From Fen-1359 sp963710355 (lineage in GTDB: Bacteria > Planctomycetota > Phycisphaerae > Sedimentisphaerales > Anaerobacaceae): 64,000 bases of DNA. A program made the position numbers and the translations under genes. Location: the NCBI GenBank assembly GCA_963710355.1, contig CAVPZU010000003.1, forward strand, positions 248,001 through 312,000, written 5' to 3'. The notes under the pieces were generated by a model that saw only the letters and a program-made list of their open reading frames with translations, was not told the DNA's origin and made no database searches. Below are positions 1 through 8,609 of this stretch, piece by piece (positions within the stretch are counted from its first letter, which is position 1; each line of letters starts with the position of its first letter).

Positions 1-266
1 TCCTGGGGGTTCATATGGGTGTAGTCCCGCATACCCATCCCGCGAAGCCCTTCGTGGCCGAACTGGTCGTATTGTCGCCTTTTATCGGCGTCGCTTAAGA
101 CTTCGTAGGCCTCTGCACATTCCTTGAATCTGGCCTCGGCGTCCTTATCGCCCGGATTTTTGTCCGGGTGATATTTTATAGCCATTCGCCTGTATGCCCG
201 CTTTATATCATCCGCCGAGGCATCTTTGCCTACGCCCAAAACTTCATAGTAATCTCTTTTTGCCAT
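1..266 (-). CDS. dnaJ: DnaJ co-chaperone, N-terminal J-domain part (runs off window start)
   Basis: The reverse strand reads from ATG at 266 into a canonical J domain. It begins MAKRDYYEVLGV, has the HPD motif in KYHPDKNPG, and continues through EAYEVLSDADKR to a QYDQFGHEG segment that usually leads into the G/F-rich region. The HPD loop stimulates ATP hydrolysis by Hsp70 (family knowledge). Only about 88 codons are visible, so the zinc finger and C-terminal domains lie outside the window. It is the last visible gene of the operon, 59 bp behind the second groEL, so chaperonin and Hsp70 co-chaperone genes are probably co-expressed. A short CbpA-like J protein is less likely but cannot be excluded. 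Confidence 0.9.
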   Translation of the reverse strand, partial: MAKRDYYEVLGVGKDASADDIKRAYRRMAIKYHPDKNPGDKDAEARFKECAEAYEVLSDADKRRQYDQFGHEGLRGMGMRDYTHMNPQ

Positions 267-325
267 TTTATTGTGTTTAGCGAATCTACACTGTTAGCCC
301 GAAGTTCTTTTCCTATACCCTGATT

Positions 326-1954
326 TTATCTGACAGAGCCTGTTAGCGGTTCTTTGTCCTTGTCGTCGTCTTTCAAGTCAGTAATGAGGACATTTGTTGT
401 AAGCATAAGTCCAGCGACGGAGGCAGCGGTTTCGAGGGCCGTCTTTGCGACCTTTGCCGGGTCAATGATGCCCGCATCGAACATATTGACGAATTCGCCC
501 TTGTCGGCATCGAAGCCGATGTCGGCATCTTTTTGGAGTTTTTCGATAAGCTGTTCAGTTATAACATCGCCAGGCAGGCCGCAGTTGTTGACAATCTCTG
601 TTGTGGGGGTCTTCATCGCTCTACAGACGATGTCGAATCCGCTTCTTTCATCGCCTTTGGCCTTTGTCTTTGCCTTTTCAACCTCTTTTATGGCCCGCAG
701 GAATATGATGCCGCCGCCGGGAATAACGCCTTCCTCTGCCGCCGCCCTGGTTGCGTGGAGAGCATCGTCGAGCAGGTCTTTTCGCTCCTTCATTTCGGTC
801 TCTGTGGCAGCCCCCGCCTTGATTATAGCAACGCCGCCGGTAAGTTTTGCCAATCTTTCCTTCAGCTTTTCCTTGTCATAGTCGCTGGTGGATTTTTCAA
901 TCTGTTTGCGAATCTGTTCGCATCTGGCAATCGCATCTTTCTTTGTGCCTGCACCCTCGATGATTGTTGTGGTATCCTTGTCGATAACAATTTTTTTTGC
1001 GCTGCCGAGCTGCGATAATTCGATATTCTCAAGTTTTGCACCTAAATCCTCTGTAAAAAATTTGCCGCCGACCAGCGTTGCGATGTCTTCCATCATAGCC
1101 TTCCTTCGGTCGCCAAAGCCCGGCGCCTTTACGGCACAGACCTTCAGGATTCCCTGCAGCCTGTTGATGACGAGCATTGCAAGGGCTTCGCCTTCGACGT
1201 CTTCTGCGATAATCAGCAGGGGCTTTGCGACCTGCGCTGTTTTTTCGAGCAGGGGTATCATCTCACGGATATTCGAAATCTTCTTTTCATAAAGCAGAAC
1301 GTATGCGTCCTCAAGAACGGTCTCCATCAAGCCGGCATCGGTTATAAAATATGGTGAAATGAAGCCTTTGTCAAATTGCATACCTTCGACGAACTCGACC
1401 TCATTTTCGAGACCTTTGCCCTCCTCGACCTCGATGACGCCCTCTTTGCCGACCTTGTCGATGGCATCCGCCAGAATCTCGCCTATTTTTTTGTCGCCGT
1501 TAGCGCTGATAGTGGCCACCTTGGCAATGTCAGAGTGTCCCTTGACAGGCACGCTTGCCGACTGGATAAATTTACTGACGACTTCGGTCGCCTTTGCGAT
1601 ACCCCGCTGCAGCGCGATCGCATTAGCGCCGGCTGTGACATACTTTACGCCTTCGGCGTAGATTGCTTCTGCCAGCACGGTTGCGGTTGTTGTGCCGTCG
1701 CCTACCTTGTCGGCGGTTTTGCTTGCCGCCTCGTTTATCATTTTTGCGCCGAGGTTTTTAAACGGGTCCGGCAGCTCGATTTCCTTGCTGACCGTCACGC
1801 CGTCTTTTGTAATCTTAGGCGACCCCCAGCTTCTGTGCAAAATCACATTTCTGCCGGTAGGTCCCAGAGTGACCTTAACCGCTGCCGCAAGCTGGCTTAA
1901 GCCGTCCTTCAGATTTGCCCTGGCGGTTTCATCGAACATTAATTGCTTTGCCAT
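326..1954 (-). CDS. groEL: Chaperonin GroEL, second copy, no GGM tail
   Basis: A 542-residue Hsp60 that folds client proteins in a GroES-capped, ATP-driven double ring in the cytoplasm. Visible marks are the ATP-site segments TLGPTGRNV and GDGTTTATV, the apical hinge motif with DRRKAMMEDIA, and AAVEEG/IPGGG-type intermediate-domain residues (here AAAEEGVIPGGG). The start has a good ribosome site (GAGGTG, about 8 nt upstream). Unlike the first copy, its C-terminus ends in a charged stretch (DDDKDKEPLTGSVR) with no Gly-Gly-Met tail. That tail lines the folding cavity, so this copy may treat clients differently (inference). It lies 125 bp downstream of groES and 59 bp upstream of dnaJ, and a hairpin precedes it. 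Confidence 0.96.
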   Translation of the reverse strand: MAKQLMFDETARANLKDGLSQLAAAVKVTLGPTGRNVILHRSWGSPKITKDGVTVSKEIELPDPFKNLGAKMINEAASKTADKVGDGTTTATVLAEAIYAEGVKYVTAGANAIALQRGIAKATEVVSKFIQSASVPVKGHSDIAKVATISANGDKKIGEILADAIDKVGKEGVIEVEEGKGLENEVEFVEGMQFDKGFISPYFITDAGLMETVLEDAYVLLYEKKISNIREMIPLLEKTAQVAKPLLIIAEDVEGEALAMLVINRLQGILKVCAVKAPGFGDRRKAMMEDIATLVGGKFFTEDLGAKLENIELSQLGSAKKIVIDKDTTTIIEGAGTKKDAIARCEQIRKQIEKSTSDYDKEKLKERLAKLTGGVAIIKAGAATETEMKERKDLLDDALHATRAAAEEGVIPGGGIIFLRAIKEVEKAKTKAKGDERSGFDIVCRAMKTPTTEIVNNCGLPGDVITEQLIEKLQKDADIGFDADKGEFVNMFDAGIIDPAKVAKTALETAASVAGLMLTTNVLITDLKDDDKDKEPLTGSVR

Positions 1955-2021
1955 AAATCTTTCACCTCTTATCTATTAAAATAAAAACTCAAAATTTCTT
2001 TGTTTCCTCGCAGCTCTGAAA

Positions 2022-2042
2022 CCCCCAACATAAAGTTGGGGG
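2022..2042 (-). terminator. Hairpin between groES and second groEL
   Basis: A perfect 8-bp GC-rich stem (CCCCCAAC / GTTGGGGG) with a 5-nt loop. On the transcribed reverse strand it is followed by TTTC, so it resembles a weak intrinsic terminator or processing hairpin. Its position suggests it could lower the amount of second groEL and dnaJ relative to groES. Confidence 0.5.
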
Positions 2043-2079
2043 CTTCTGGACAAATAAAAGTTCTCCTTTGTCGTTGTTT

Positions 2080-2370
2080 TTACTTTTCAACAATTCCCAG
2101 TATATCGTGTTCTTTGAGAATTACGTATTTTTCGCCGTCAACTTCGACGTCATTTCCCATATATTTTGGAAATAAAACCTCGTCATTTTTTTTGACATTC
2201 ATTGGGCTTCGTTTGCCGTTATCCAACAGTTTTCCAGGTCCTGTTGCAATGACCTTTCCGATTTGAGGTTTTTCCTTTGCCGTATCCGGCAGGAAGATGC
2301 CGCCCGCCGTTTTGTCCGCAGCCTCCGTAGGCTTTATCACAACACCGTCATCCAATGGCCTCAGTTTCAT
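2080..2370 (-). CDS. groES: Co-chaperonin GroES
   Basis: A 96-residue Hsp10 that caps the GroEL ring. It shows the N-terminal KLRPLDDGVVIKP strand, the mobile-loop region around KTAGGIFLPDTA, and the C-terminal VILKEHDILGIVE strand, and is of normal family length. Two ATGs are available. The second, at 2370, is preferred because AGGAG lies 7 nt upstream; the first would leave a 1-nt spacer. It sits between two groEL genes, so it must serve both GroEL rings unless another GroES is encoded elsewhere. Confidence 0.96.
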   Translation of the reverse strand: MKLRPLDDGVVIKPTEAADKTAGGIFLPDTAKEKPQIGKVIATGPGKLLDNGKRSPMNVKKNDEVLFPKYMGNDVEVDGEKYVILKEHDILGIVEK

Positions 2371-2418
2371 AGTCATTCTCCTTTTGACCTTAAAATGTGA
2401 AGAACCGTTAATCTTTGT

Positions 2419-4092
2419 TTACATCATACCTCCCATACCGCCCATATCCTCACCCATTCCGCCCATACCTCCACCCATACCGCCTCTGCCTGCCGGCCCC
2501 TTGTCCTTTTCCTTCGGCTTTTCGGTGACAAGGCAATCGGTTGTAAGCAGCAGTCCGGCAATACTTACGGCGTTCTGCAGGGCAATCCTCACCACCTTTA
2601 CCGGGTCGACAACCCCGCTCTTGAATAAGTCCTCGAATGTATCCGTGTTGGCATTATAGCCGAAACCATCCCTGCCCTCGCTTACTTTGTTGACCACGAT
2701 GTTGGCTATCGCACCGGCATTGTCAGCGATAAAGTAGCAGGGCATAGTCAATGCCTTTGCGACAATTTCAGAACCCGTCTTTTCATCGCCTTCAAGTTTG
2801 AGCGATTTGACGGAATTAATACATCGGATAAGCGCCACGCCGCCGCCCGGCACGATTCCTTCTTCGATGGCGGCTCTGGTTGCGTGAAGTGCGTCTTCGA
2901 TTCTCGCCTTCTTCTCCTTCATTTCAGCTTCCGTTGCGGCGCCGACATTGACCTGTGCGACACCGCCTGAAAGCTTCGCTAATCTTTCCTGCAGCTTCTC
3001 CTTGTCATAGTCGCTGGTTGTGGTTTCGATTTCACTCTGAATCTGTTTGATTCTGCCTTTTACCGCACTGGTGCTGCCCGCACCCTCAACGATGGTTGTG
3101 TTCTCATTGTCGATAGTCACCTTTTTGGCCTGGCCGAGCTGCGATAAACTTATTTTGTCCAGCTCGATTCCGAGGTCTTTGTATATGGCTTCTGCTCCCG
3201 TAAGAGCCGCTATATCACCGAGCATCGCCTTGCGTCTGTCGCCATAGCCGGGCGCCTTTACCGCAGCAACTTGTAATATACCCTTTAATTTGTTGACAAC
3301 CAGCATCGCCAGCGCCTCGCTCTCGAGGTCCTCGGCAACAATCAACAGAGGCCGTTTGGTCTTTGCCACCTTTTCCAGCAGCGGCACTAACTTGGTAACG
3401 CTGCTTATCTTATCTTCAAAAATGAGTATACAGGGCTTTTCAAGTTCGCAGACCATATTGTCGGCATCTGTCACAAAATGCGGCGACAGATAGCCTCTGT
3501 CGAACTGCATACCCTCAACGAACTCGACCTGCGTTTCCAGCACCTTGCCTTCCTCGACCGTGATTACACCGTCTTTACCGACCTTCTGAAATGCCTGCGC
3601 CATAATTTTGCCGATATCAAGGTCGTTGTTGGCGGAAATCGATGCGATGTTAATAATGTCGTCGGCCTTTGAAATGTCAATCGGTTTTGCCATTTTGGCA
3701 AGCTTGTCGGTGACCGCCGCTGATGCTTTCTGGATGCCGCGATTGAGGCTCATTGCATCTGCGCCTGCTGCGAGGTTTCGGCATGCCTCCCTGAATATAG
3801 CCTCGGTGAGGACTGTTGCGGTTGTCGTGCCGTCGCCTGCGATTTTTGAGGTTTTGCTGGCCGCCTCTTTTACTAATTTTGCGCCGAGATTTTCATTTTT
3901 GTCGGTCAGTTCGATTTCTTCAGCCACTGTCACGCCGTCCTTTGTGACGTTTGGCGCTCCCCATCCTTTGTCGATGATTGCGTTTCTGCCGCGAGGCCCG
4001 AGAGTTGATTTGACCGCTGCCGCAAGTTTTTCCACGCCTGCCAGCAGCGCCGCTCTCGCCTCTGCCTCGAAGACAAGTTGTTTAACTGCCAT
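2419..4092 (-). CDS. groEL: Chaperonin GroEL, first copy, Gly-Gly-Met tail
   Basis: A 557-residue Hsp60 and first gene of the operon. It carries TLGPRGRNAI, GDGTTTATVLTEA, the DRRKAMLGDIAALTG apical segment and IVPGGGVALIR. It ends with a glycine/methionine-rich tail typical of housekeeping GroELs, with repeated GGMGG units and acidic residues between them. The ribosome site is strong: AAGGAG 8 nt before ATG. It differs clearly from the downstream copy throughout, so the pair is an old duplication, not a recent tandem copy. Multiple GroELs are known in Planctomycetota. I see no CIRCE element in the 300 bp upstream. Confidence 0.97.
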   Translation of the reverse strand: MAVKQLVFEAEARAALLAGVEKLAAAVKSTLGPRGRNAIIDKGWGAPNVTKDGVTVAEEIELTDKNENLGAKLVKEAASKTSKIAGDGTTTATVLTEAIFREACRNLAAGADAMSLNRGIQKASAAVTDKLAKMAKPIDISKADDIINIASISANNDLDIGKIMAQAFQKVGKDGVITVEEGKVLETQVEFVEGMQFDRGYLSPHFVTDADNMVCELEKPCILIFEDKISSVTKLVPLLEKVAKTKRPLLIVAEDLESEALAMLVVNKLKGILQVAAVKAPGYGDRRKAMLGDIAALTGAEAIYKDLGIELDKISLSQLGQAKKVTIDNENTTIVEGAGSTSAVKGRIKQIQSEIETTTSDYDKEKLQERLAKLSGGVAQVNVGAATEAEMKEKKARIEDALHATRAAIEEGIVPGGGVALIRCINSVKSLKLEGDEKTGSEIVAKALTMPCYFIADNAGAIANIVVNKVSEGRDGFGYNANTDTFEDLFKSGVVDPVKVVRIALQNAVSIAGLLLTTDCLVTEKPKEKDKGPAGRGGMGGGMGGMGEDMGGMGGMM

Positions 4093-4144
4093 TTTATTTG
4101 CTCCTTAAATTATTTCGATTGCATTTTTTATCAATATCATAGCG

Positions 4145-4164
4145 ATTCAGGTGCCGGCCTGAAT
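4145..4164. promoter_or_regulatory. Inverted repeat upstream of the chaperonin operon
   Basis: A 7-bp inverted repeat (ATTCAGG / CCTGAAT) around a 6-nt centre lies about 53 bp upstream of the first groEL ATG. It does not match the CIRCE consensus. It could be an operator, a 5'-UTR hairpin or chance. Confidence 0.25.
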
Positions 4165-4355
4165 ATACCCGCATCTTAATCTGTTCTGAAACTGCAAAGT
4201 ATATACCAAAACCAGCTTGTTGAAAAGCACAATTGTAGTCTGAAATTATAAATCCTTGTTTTTGGAAGGTTTGCGCAAAAGGACTATTATTGCAGTACGC
4301 ACTAACCCATATACTCATCTGCCGATTTACTCATTCACGCAACACGCTTTTTTAT

Positions 4356-4385
4356 TTGACATTTTAGACTGTTGGAGTGTATAAT
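4356..4385 (+). promoter_or_regulatory. Sigma70-type promoter for the secreted dockerin-like gene
   Basis: TTGACA at 4356-4361 and TATAAT at 4380-4385 are both perfect consensus hexamers, with an 18-bp spacer. It points at the ATG at 4454, leaving roughly 60 nt of leader. Confidence 0.7.
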
Positions 4386-4453
4386 CTATTGAATCGGAGA
4401 TTTTCCTTTATGCGAACTATATAAAATCTGAGGAGCGTTCAAAGGGTGAGAAA

Positions 4454-5629
4454 ATGAAAAAAGCACTTCTATTTGGACTTATTGTTTTATTTTTTAGTAG
4501 CAATTCGCTTGTTTATGCGGCAACTACTTATTATGAAGTATGGCGTAGTGAAACAAGCGACCCTCGCACCGCGGTACGCCTTCAAGCGTGGTTGGGCACT
4601 ACAAATTACGATGATTCTAATGGCGTTCCGGGCACTCATTATTATTATTGGATTAGAGTGGTTACTGCTGAAACGGCATCAGCGTTCGTAAACAACCCCA
4701 ACTACGGCCCATTTACCATAGCGATTACATGTCCGACAGCTGCTCAACGAAGTGATAGTTACCCAATTGTAACTACAAGTCCTATAAAAGTGGGATTGTT
4801 GCTGGGCGACCCAGATCATTATTTGAATGTTACAAACAATATGTATTGTGCGGTGAAAGAAGCCGATGTTTTTTCAGATGACACCATGGCTTATTGGCGT
4901 GAACCTTCTGTGACACCCAATGGCTGGACAGTTACACGAACGGTAGATGTTGATATAAGTCTATGGGAGTCCTCTAGTACCGCAGAAGTATATTTTTATG
5001 CTAAATATGAAGACCCATCGTTTGCACCATTTTATTTAACACTCTACACAAGTAATACTCCCATAAACGTAGCGCTTCGTGATTATTCAGATCCTGCACC
5101 GAGCAATATTAGTGCTAGTCAGGGTACGTATTCAGACAAAGTTCACGTAACGTGGAGTGCTGCTTCTGGAAATAGCGATCTCACTGCCGCAGCCATGGGT
5201 TGGAAAGCAATCTCATCTGGTTCTTTGAATGTAACCATAGAACCATCAGGGGCCAGAAGTGCAGGTGCGCAATGGCGGGTGGACGGTGGTTCCTGGCACA
5301 ATAGCGGTGATACTCAAAGTGGCTTATCTGCTGACCAGCATACTGTTGAGTTTAGCACAATTACAGGCTGGAATGCCCCAGCAACTCAGAATGTTCAGAT
5401 AAACCCAAATCAGACAACATCCATTACCGGTACATACTCTACCGGCGGAACGGAGTCGAAGACACTGACTTCTGTAGCAGATACTTATATTTCACAATAT
5501 CATCATACTGTCTCTTATGGCACATCAAATATTATGTGGGTTGGTTTTGTCGACAGTAGCTACGATTCTTGGATTGTTAAAATTCAGTCTTTCCACAATT
5601 CCAGCCGGAAGCACAATTACATATGTTGA
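4454..5629 (+). CDS. Secreted dockerin-like multidomain protein, N-terminal part (frameshifted)
   Basis: The protein starts with a clear Sec signal peptide (MKKALLFGLIVLFF then a Val-Tyr-Ala cleavage region). The 30-90 region resembles a small Tyr-rich surface domain, with a YYYWIRV strand. Residues about 255-330 are a PEGA-like beta domain (AGAQWRVDGGSWHNSG), common in planctomycete surface proteins. From about 335 a DNRLRE-type beta domain begins (DTYISQYHHTVSYGT). This domain is cut: after codons for DSWIVK the frame is lost and the ORF ends 16 codons later. Its continuation is in the next frame from 5583. One extra A in the AAAA run at 5579-5582 explains it. No catalytic motif is seen; a carbohydrate-binding or adhesive role outside the cell is inferred. 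Confidence 0.75.
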   Translation: MKKALLFGLIVLFFSSNSLVYAATTYYEVWRSETSDPRTAVRLQAWLGTTNYDDSNGVPGTHYYYWIRVVTAETASAFVNNPNYGPFTIAITCPTAAQRSDSYPIVTTSPIKVGLLLGDPDHYLNVTNNMYCAVKEADVFSDDTMAYWREPSVTPNGWTVTRTVDVDISLWESSSTAEVYFYAKYEDPSFAPFYLTLYTSNTPINVALRDYSDPAPSNISASQGTYSDKVHVTWSAASGNSDLTAAAMGWKAISSGSLNVTIEPSGARSAGAQWRVDGGSWHNSGDTQSGLSADQHTVEFSTITGWNAPATQNVQINPNQTTSITGTYSTGGTESKTLTSVADTYISQYHHTVSYGTSNIMWVGFVDSSYDSWIVKIQSFHNSSRKHNYIC

Positions 5630-6917
5630 ACTACAACTAACTAAAATGGCCTACTATTCAGGTCCCATTCAATTGCTAAAAGAGTTGGGATCATGGAACG
5701 AAAATGTAACTTGGGATTCAAGACCTCAGGGCACTTCCGATATTACAGGCTTTATTGACCAAGGAAATGTGTCAATTTGGAAATGGAATTCAAATGACTA
5801 TCCAACTTTAAAATCTGTTGTTCAAGGATGGAAGGACAATTCTAGCACCAATTACGGATTCACTCTATGGCCCGAATACAATAAAGAAGGTGTAGTTTTT
5901 TATACTAGGGAGCATTCTCCGAATCCATCATATTATCCGAAACTTATAGTTCAGTATACTCCGCCGCCTCTGGATACTACTGCCCCAACACCCAATCCAA
6001 TGACTTGGTCAACGGAACCATACGCAACCTCTTCGTCTTCCATCACAATGATAGCAACGGTTGCTAATGACTCATCGGGGGTTGAATATTATTTTGCTGA
6101 AACTTCGGGGAATCCTGGTGGCAGCGACAGTGGTTGGCAGGATTCAACTACCTATACCAATACCGGTTTGCAAGCCGGAACACCCTACACTTATAAGGTC
6201 AAAGCAAGGGATAAATCAACAAATCACAATGAGACCGGCTATTCATCTCCGAAGTCGGCTACTACACTCCCCTATACGCTGACAGTGAACTCATCAGTGG
6301 CATCCTCGGTGAGCATCAGCAGCAGTACAGGACACGAAGGAACGACGAATTATGCGAGAACTGTAACGGGTGGAACGAGTGTAAATCTGCAGGCTCCACA
6401 GTACGTTGGTTCTGGTGCTTCACGTATGCGTTTTAATGGTTGGACTGGTTCGGTGAATAGCAGCGATCAATCCATTACGTTCAATATGGACGGAAACAAG
6501 ACTGTTACGGCCAACTATGTGTCAGATCCAGAATCAGTACTCCGTCCAATGACTGTGGATTTGAATAATGATGGGATACCGAATTTTTACGATTTCAGCG
6601 TCTTTGCAACGTTCTGGCAAAATACATCTTGTTCGCCGCCAAATTGGTGTAATGGCAGCGATTTCGACAAGAACGGAATTGTTGACATCTACGATTTGCA
6701 GATATTTGCCGAGTTCTGGTTATGGCCGGTGGCCGACTTGGATATTGATGGTGATGTTGATTTTGATGACTATGCGGCCTTAGCCAACCAGTGGATGGCG
6801 GGGAACTGCGCCGAACCTGATTGGTGCTCCGGTGCCGACTTTAATAAGAGCGGTTCTGTGGACTTATATGATTTAGGTAAATTTGTCGAATACTGGCTTG
6901 AAGGCACTACTCCTTAG
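5583..6917 (+). CDS. Secreted dockerin-like multidomain protein, C-terminal part
   Basis: This is the +1-frame continuation of the preceding ORF. It completes the DNRLRE-like domain (FSLSTIPAGSTITYVELQL, then GSWNENVTWDSRP) and is followed by a fibronectin-III-like module (DTTAPTPNPMTW... to KSATT). Next comes a bacterial 'wing' repeat (FNGWTGS and NKTVTANYV). The C-terminus holds dockerin-like EF-hand loops: DLNNDGIPNFYDFSVFA, DFDKNGIVDIYDLQIFA, DLDIDGDVDFDDYAALA and DFNKSGSVDLYDLGKFV. Such Ca2+-loop tails are abundant on exported proteins of Phycisphaerae; whether a cohesin partner exists is unknown. Joined with the N-terminal part the protein would be about 835 residues. A gene caller would start this fragment at 5517. 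Confidence 0.75.
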   Translation, partial: FSLSTIPAGSTITYVELQLTKMAYYSGPIQLLKELGSWNENVTWDSRPQGTSDITGFIDQGNVSIWKWNSNDYPTLKSVVQGWKDNSSTNYGFTLWPEYNKEGVVFYTREHSPNPSYYPKLIVQYTPPPLDTTAPTPNPMTWSTEPYATSSSSITMIATVANDSSGVEYYFAETSGNPGGSDSGWQDSTTYTNTGLQAGTPYTYKVKARDKSTNHNETGYSSPKSATTLPYTLTVNSSVASSVSISSSTGHEGTTNYARTVTGGTSVNLQAPQYVGSGASRMRFNGWTGSVNSSDQSITFNMDGNKTVTANYVSDPESVLRPMTVDLNNDGIPNFYDFSVFATFWQNTSCSPPNWCNGSDFDKNGIVDIYDLQIFAEFWLWPVADLDIDGDVDFDDYAALANQWMAGNCAEPDWCSGADFNKSGSVDLYDLGKFVEYWLEGTTP

Positions 6918-7109
6918 GCCCATTTAACCTGAAGTGCGAAGCCGTTCATATTGTTTCTGTTTTGGTATAGTTTCTCTTTTCATAAGGGGGACTTGATGCT
7001 CTCTTCTCTATTCCTCGTCAGGCCGTTTTTGGATTTGACAGGGATTGGTTTTTGCAGTAGTTTATAACTATCCGAGGATGAAAGAGAAAAAAACGGGAGG
7101 TGGAAAATT

Positions 7110-8516
7110 ATGAAGGCAAAATGGGGCTGGATAGTTGCGGGTGCAACGATATTTTCGGTTTTCAGCGGGGCTGTTGCAAAGGCAGATGACGGGAAAAACA
7201 CGTTGGTCCGCCAGACGTATGGCGGAGAAAGGACAAGCGTTTTCGTTGAGGCTTTGCCTGCGGATTTGAAGGAGGGCGGCCTGAAAGAGGCTGATATTTA
7301 CACTCAGGTTGAACAGCAAATCAAAAAATATGGAATTGCGGTTTTGCCGAGACAGACTGCATCAACAGATGCGGACAGCCCGATGCTTGCGGCAACAATC
7401 TACGCCAAAATGGATATAAACAAAGATATATATACGGTTGGCTGCGGTCTGTCCTTGAAAAAAATTGTCTCGGTTGGTGGAAAAACAGAAAAATCCGAAG
7501 AAGCGATAGCCTGGCAGAAGAATCGTTTCGCATCCTGTCAGGCAGGTAAGGTGAGCGATACGGTTAAAAAGTGCCTTGCGGATTGTCTCGATTGTTTCGG
7601 CAGGAAATTTTTCGCAGCCAATCAGAAAAAAGGAAAAAATGCAGGAGGGCAAAATATGTTGACCGGACAAATAAAACACATAATTATCGAGGGCGGCTTT
7701 TATGGAATAGTCGGCGACGACGGACAAAAATACGACCCTGTGAATCTGGCAAACGAGTTTAAGAAGGACGAATTGCGCGTGCGGTTTGCGGTTAAAGAGA
7801 AAGAAGGGGTCGCAGGTTTTCATATGTGGGGGAAGATTGTCGAGATAGTCAGTATGGAAGTTGCGGGAAGAGAAGCCGATACGGCTGTCACGCTGCAGTG
7901 GCTGGGACACGCCGGTTTTAAGATTTGCCATAAGGATGATGTTGTTTATATTGACCCGTGGAAATTGAAGGAAGGTGCAAACGATGCGACGGTTGTGCTG
8001 GTTAGTCACAGTCACTTTGACCATTATTCGCCTGACGATTTGCAAAAAATTTGGTCCGCAAATACGAAGCTAATAGCTTCCTCCGATGTTGTGGCAAAGG
8101 AGGGCAAAGGCGAGATTCTCAAGCCCGGGCAAACAATCGAGGTCGCCGGTATAAAGATTACCGGCGTGGCGGCGTATAATCCTGCAAAGCAATTTCACCC
8201 GAAGTCGAACAACTGGCTCGGATTTGTAATCGAGATAGATTCGGTCCGGATTTATTTTGCGGGCGATACAGATACAATTGACGAAATGAAGTCGCTGAAA
8301 AACATTGATGTCGCCCTGCTGCCGGTCGGCGGCAAATACACAATGGACGCGAACGAAGCTGCACAGGCCGTTAAATTCATAAGGCCGAAACAGGCGATAC
8401 CCTGCCATTTCGGTGAAGTTGCCGGCGGCGAATCTGATGCGATGCGGTTTGCCGAGGCTGCCGACTGCGATGTCCTGCTGATTAAGCCCGGCGAGATTGT
8501 ATCGCTCAAAGAATAA
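7110..8516 (+). CDS. Exported metallo-beta-lactamase-fold hydrolase with two extra N-terminal domains
   Basis: A 468-residue protein with a strong ribosome site (GGGAGG, about 9 nt upstream). Residues 1-26 look like a signal peptide (MKAKWGWIVAGATIFSVFSG, AKA). About 35-175 is a domain I cannot name, with Cys pairs (CLADCLDC). About 185-245 is a compact beta domain (EGGFYGIVGDDGQKYDP ... FHMWGKIVEI). About 260-468 is a UPF0173/YtkL-like MBL domain: LQWLGHAGFKI, SHSHFDHYSP (the HxHxDH metal motif), GDTDTI and CHFGE. The usual family member is only the last ~225 residues and cytoplasmic. The MBL part probably binds two Zn or Fe ions; the substrate is unknown. Confidence 0.8.
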   Translation: MKAKWGWIVAGATIFSVFSGAVAKADDGKNTLVRQTYGGERTSVFVEALPADLKEGGLKEADIYTQVEQQIKKYGIAVLPRQTASTDADSPMLAATIYAKMDINKDIYTVGCGLSLKKIVSVGGKTEKSEEAIAWQKNRFASCQAGKVSDTVKKCLADCLDCFGRKFFAANQKKGKNAGGQNMLTGQIKHIIIEGGFYGIVGDDGQKYDPVNLANEFKKDELRVRFAVKEKEGVAGFHMWGKIVEIVSMEVAGREADTAVTLQWLGHAGFKICHKDDVVYIDPWKLKEGANDATVVLVSHSHFDHYSPDDLQKIWSANTKLIASSDVVAKEGKGEILKPGQTIEVAGIKITGVAAYNPAKQFHPKSNNWLGFVIEIDSVRIYFAGDTDTIDEMKSLKNIDVALLPVGGKYTMDANEAAQAVKFIRPKQAIPCHFGEVAGGESDAMRFAEAADCDVLLIKPGEIVSLKE

Positions 8517-8609
8517 TACCAGAATAAAAGGCCCTGACAGATTAAAATTTGGCTATTTCACGTGAACTATTCTGAAACGGGCGAAGAGACAATATCTTCA
8601 AATGACTTG

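Noticed and set aside
354..1979. Several long plus-strand frames opposite groEL
   Set aside because: They are antisense shadows with Ser/Leu-rich composition and no family features.
4094..4318. 74-codon ORF ending at the groEL start
   Set aside because: No ribosome site, no recognisable domain, and it occupies the expected promoter/leader of the chaperonin operon; likely chance.
4093..4400. CIRCE element upstream of groEL
   Set aside because: No TTAGCACTC-N9-GAGTGCTAA-like sequence was found; only a short unrelated inverted repeat.
5570..5600. Programmed ribosomal frameshift in the secreted protein
   Set aside because: The site lacks a classic slippery heptamer or downstream pseudoknot that I can see. 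It needs a +1 shift, and similar one-base breaks occur in many unrelated genes here, so error or decay is simpler.
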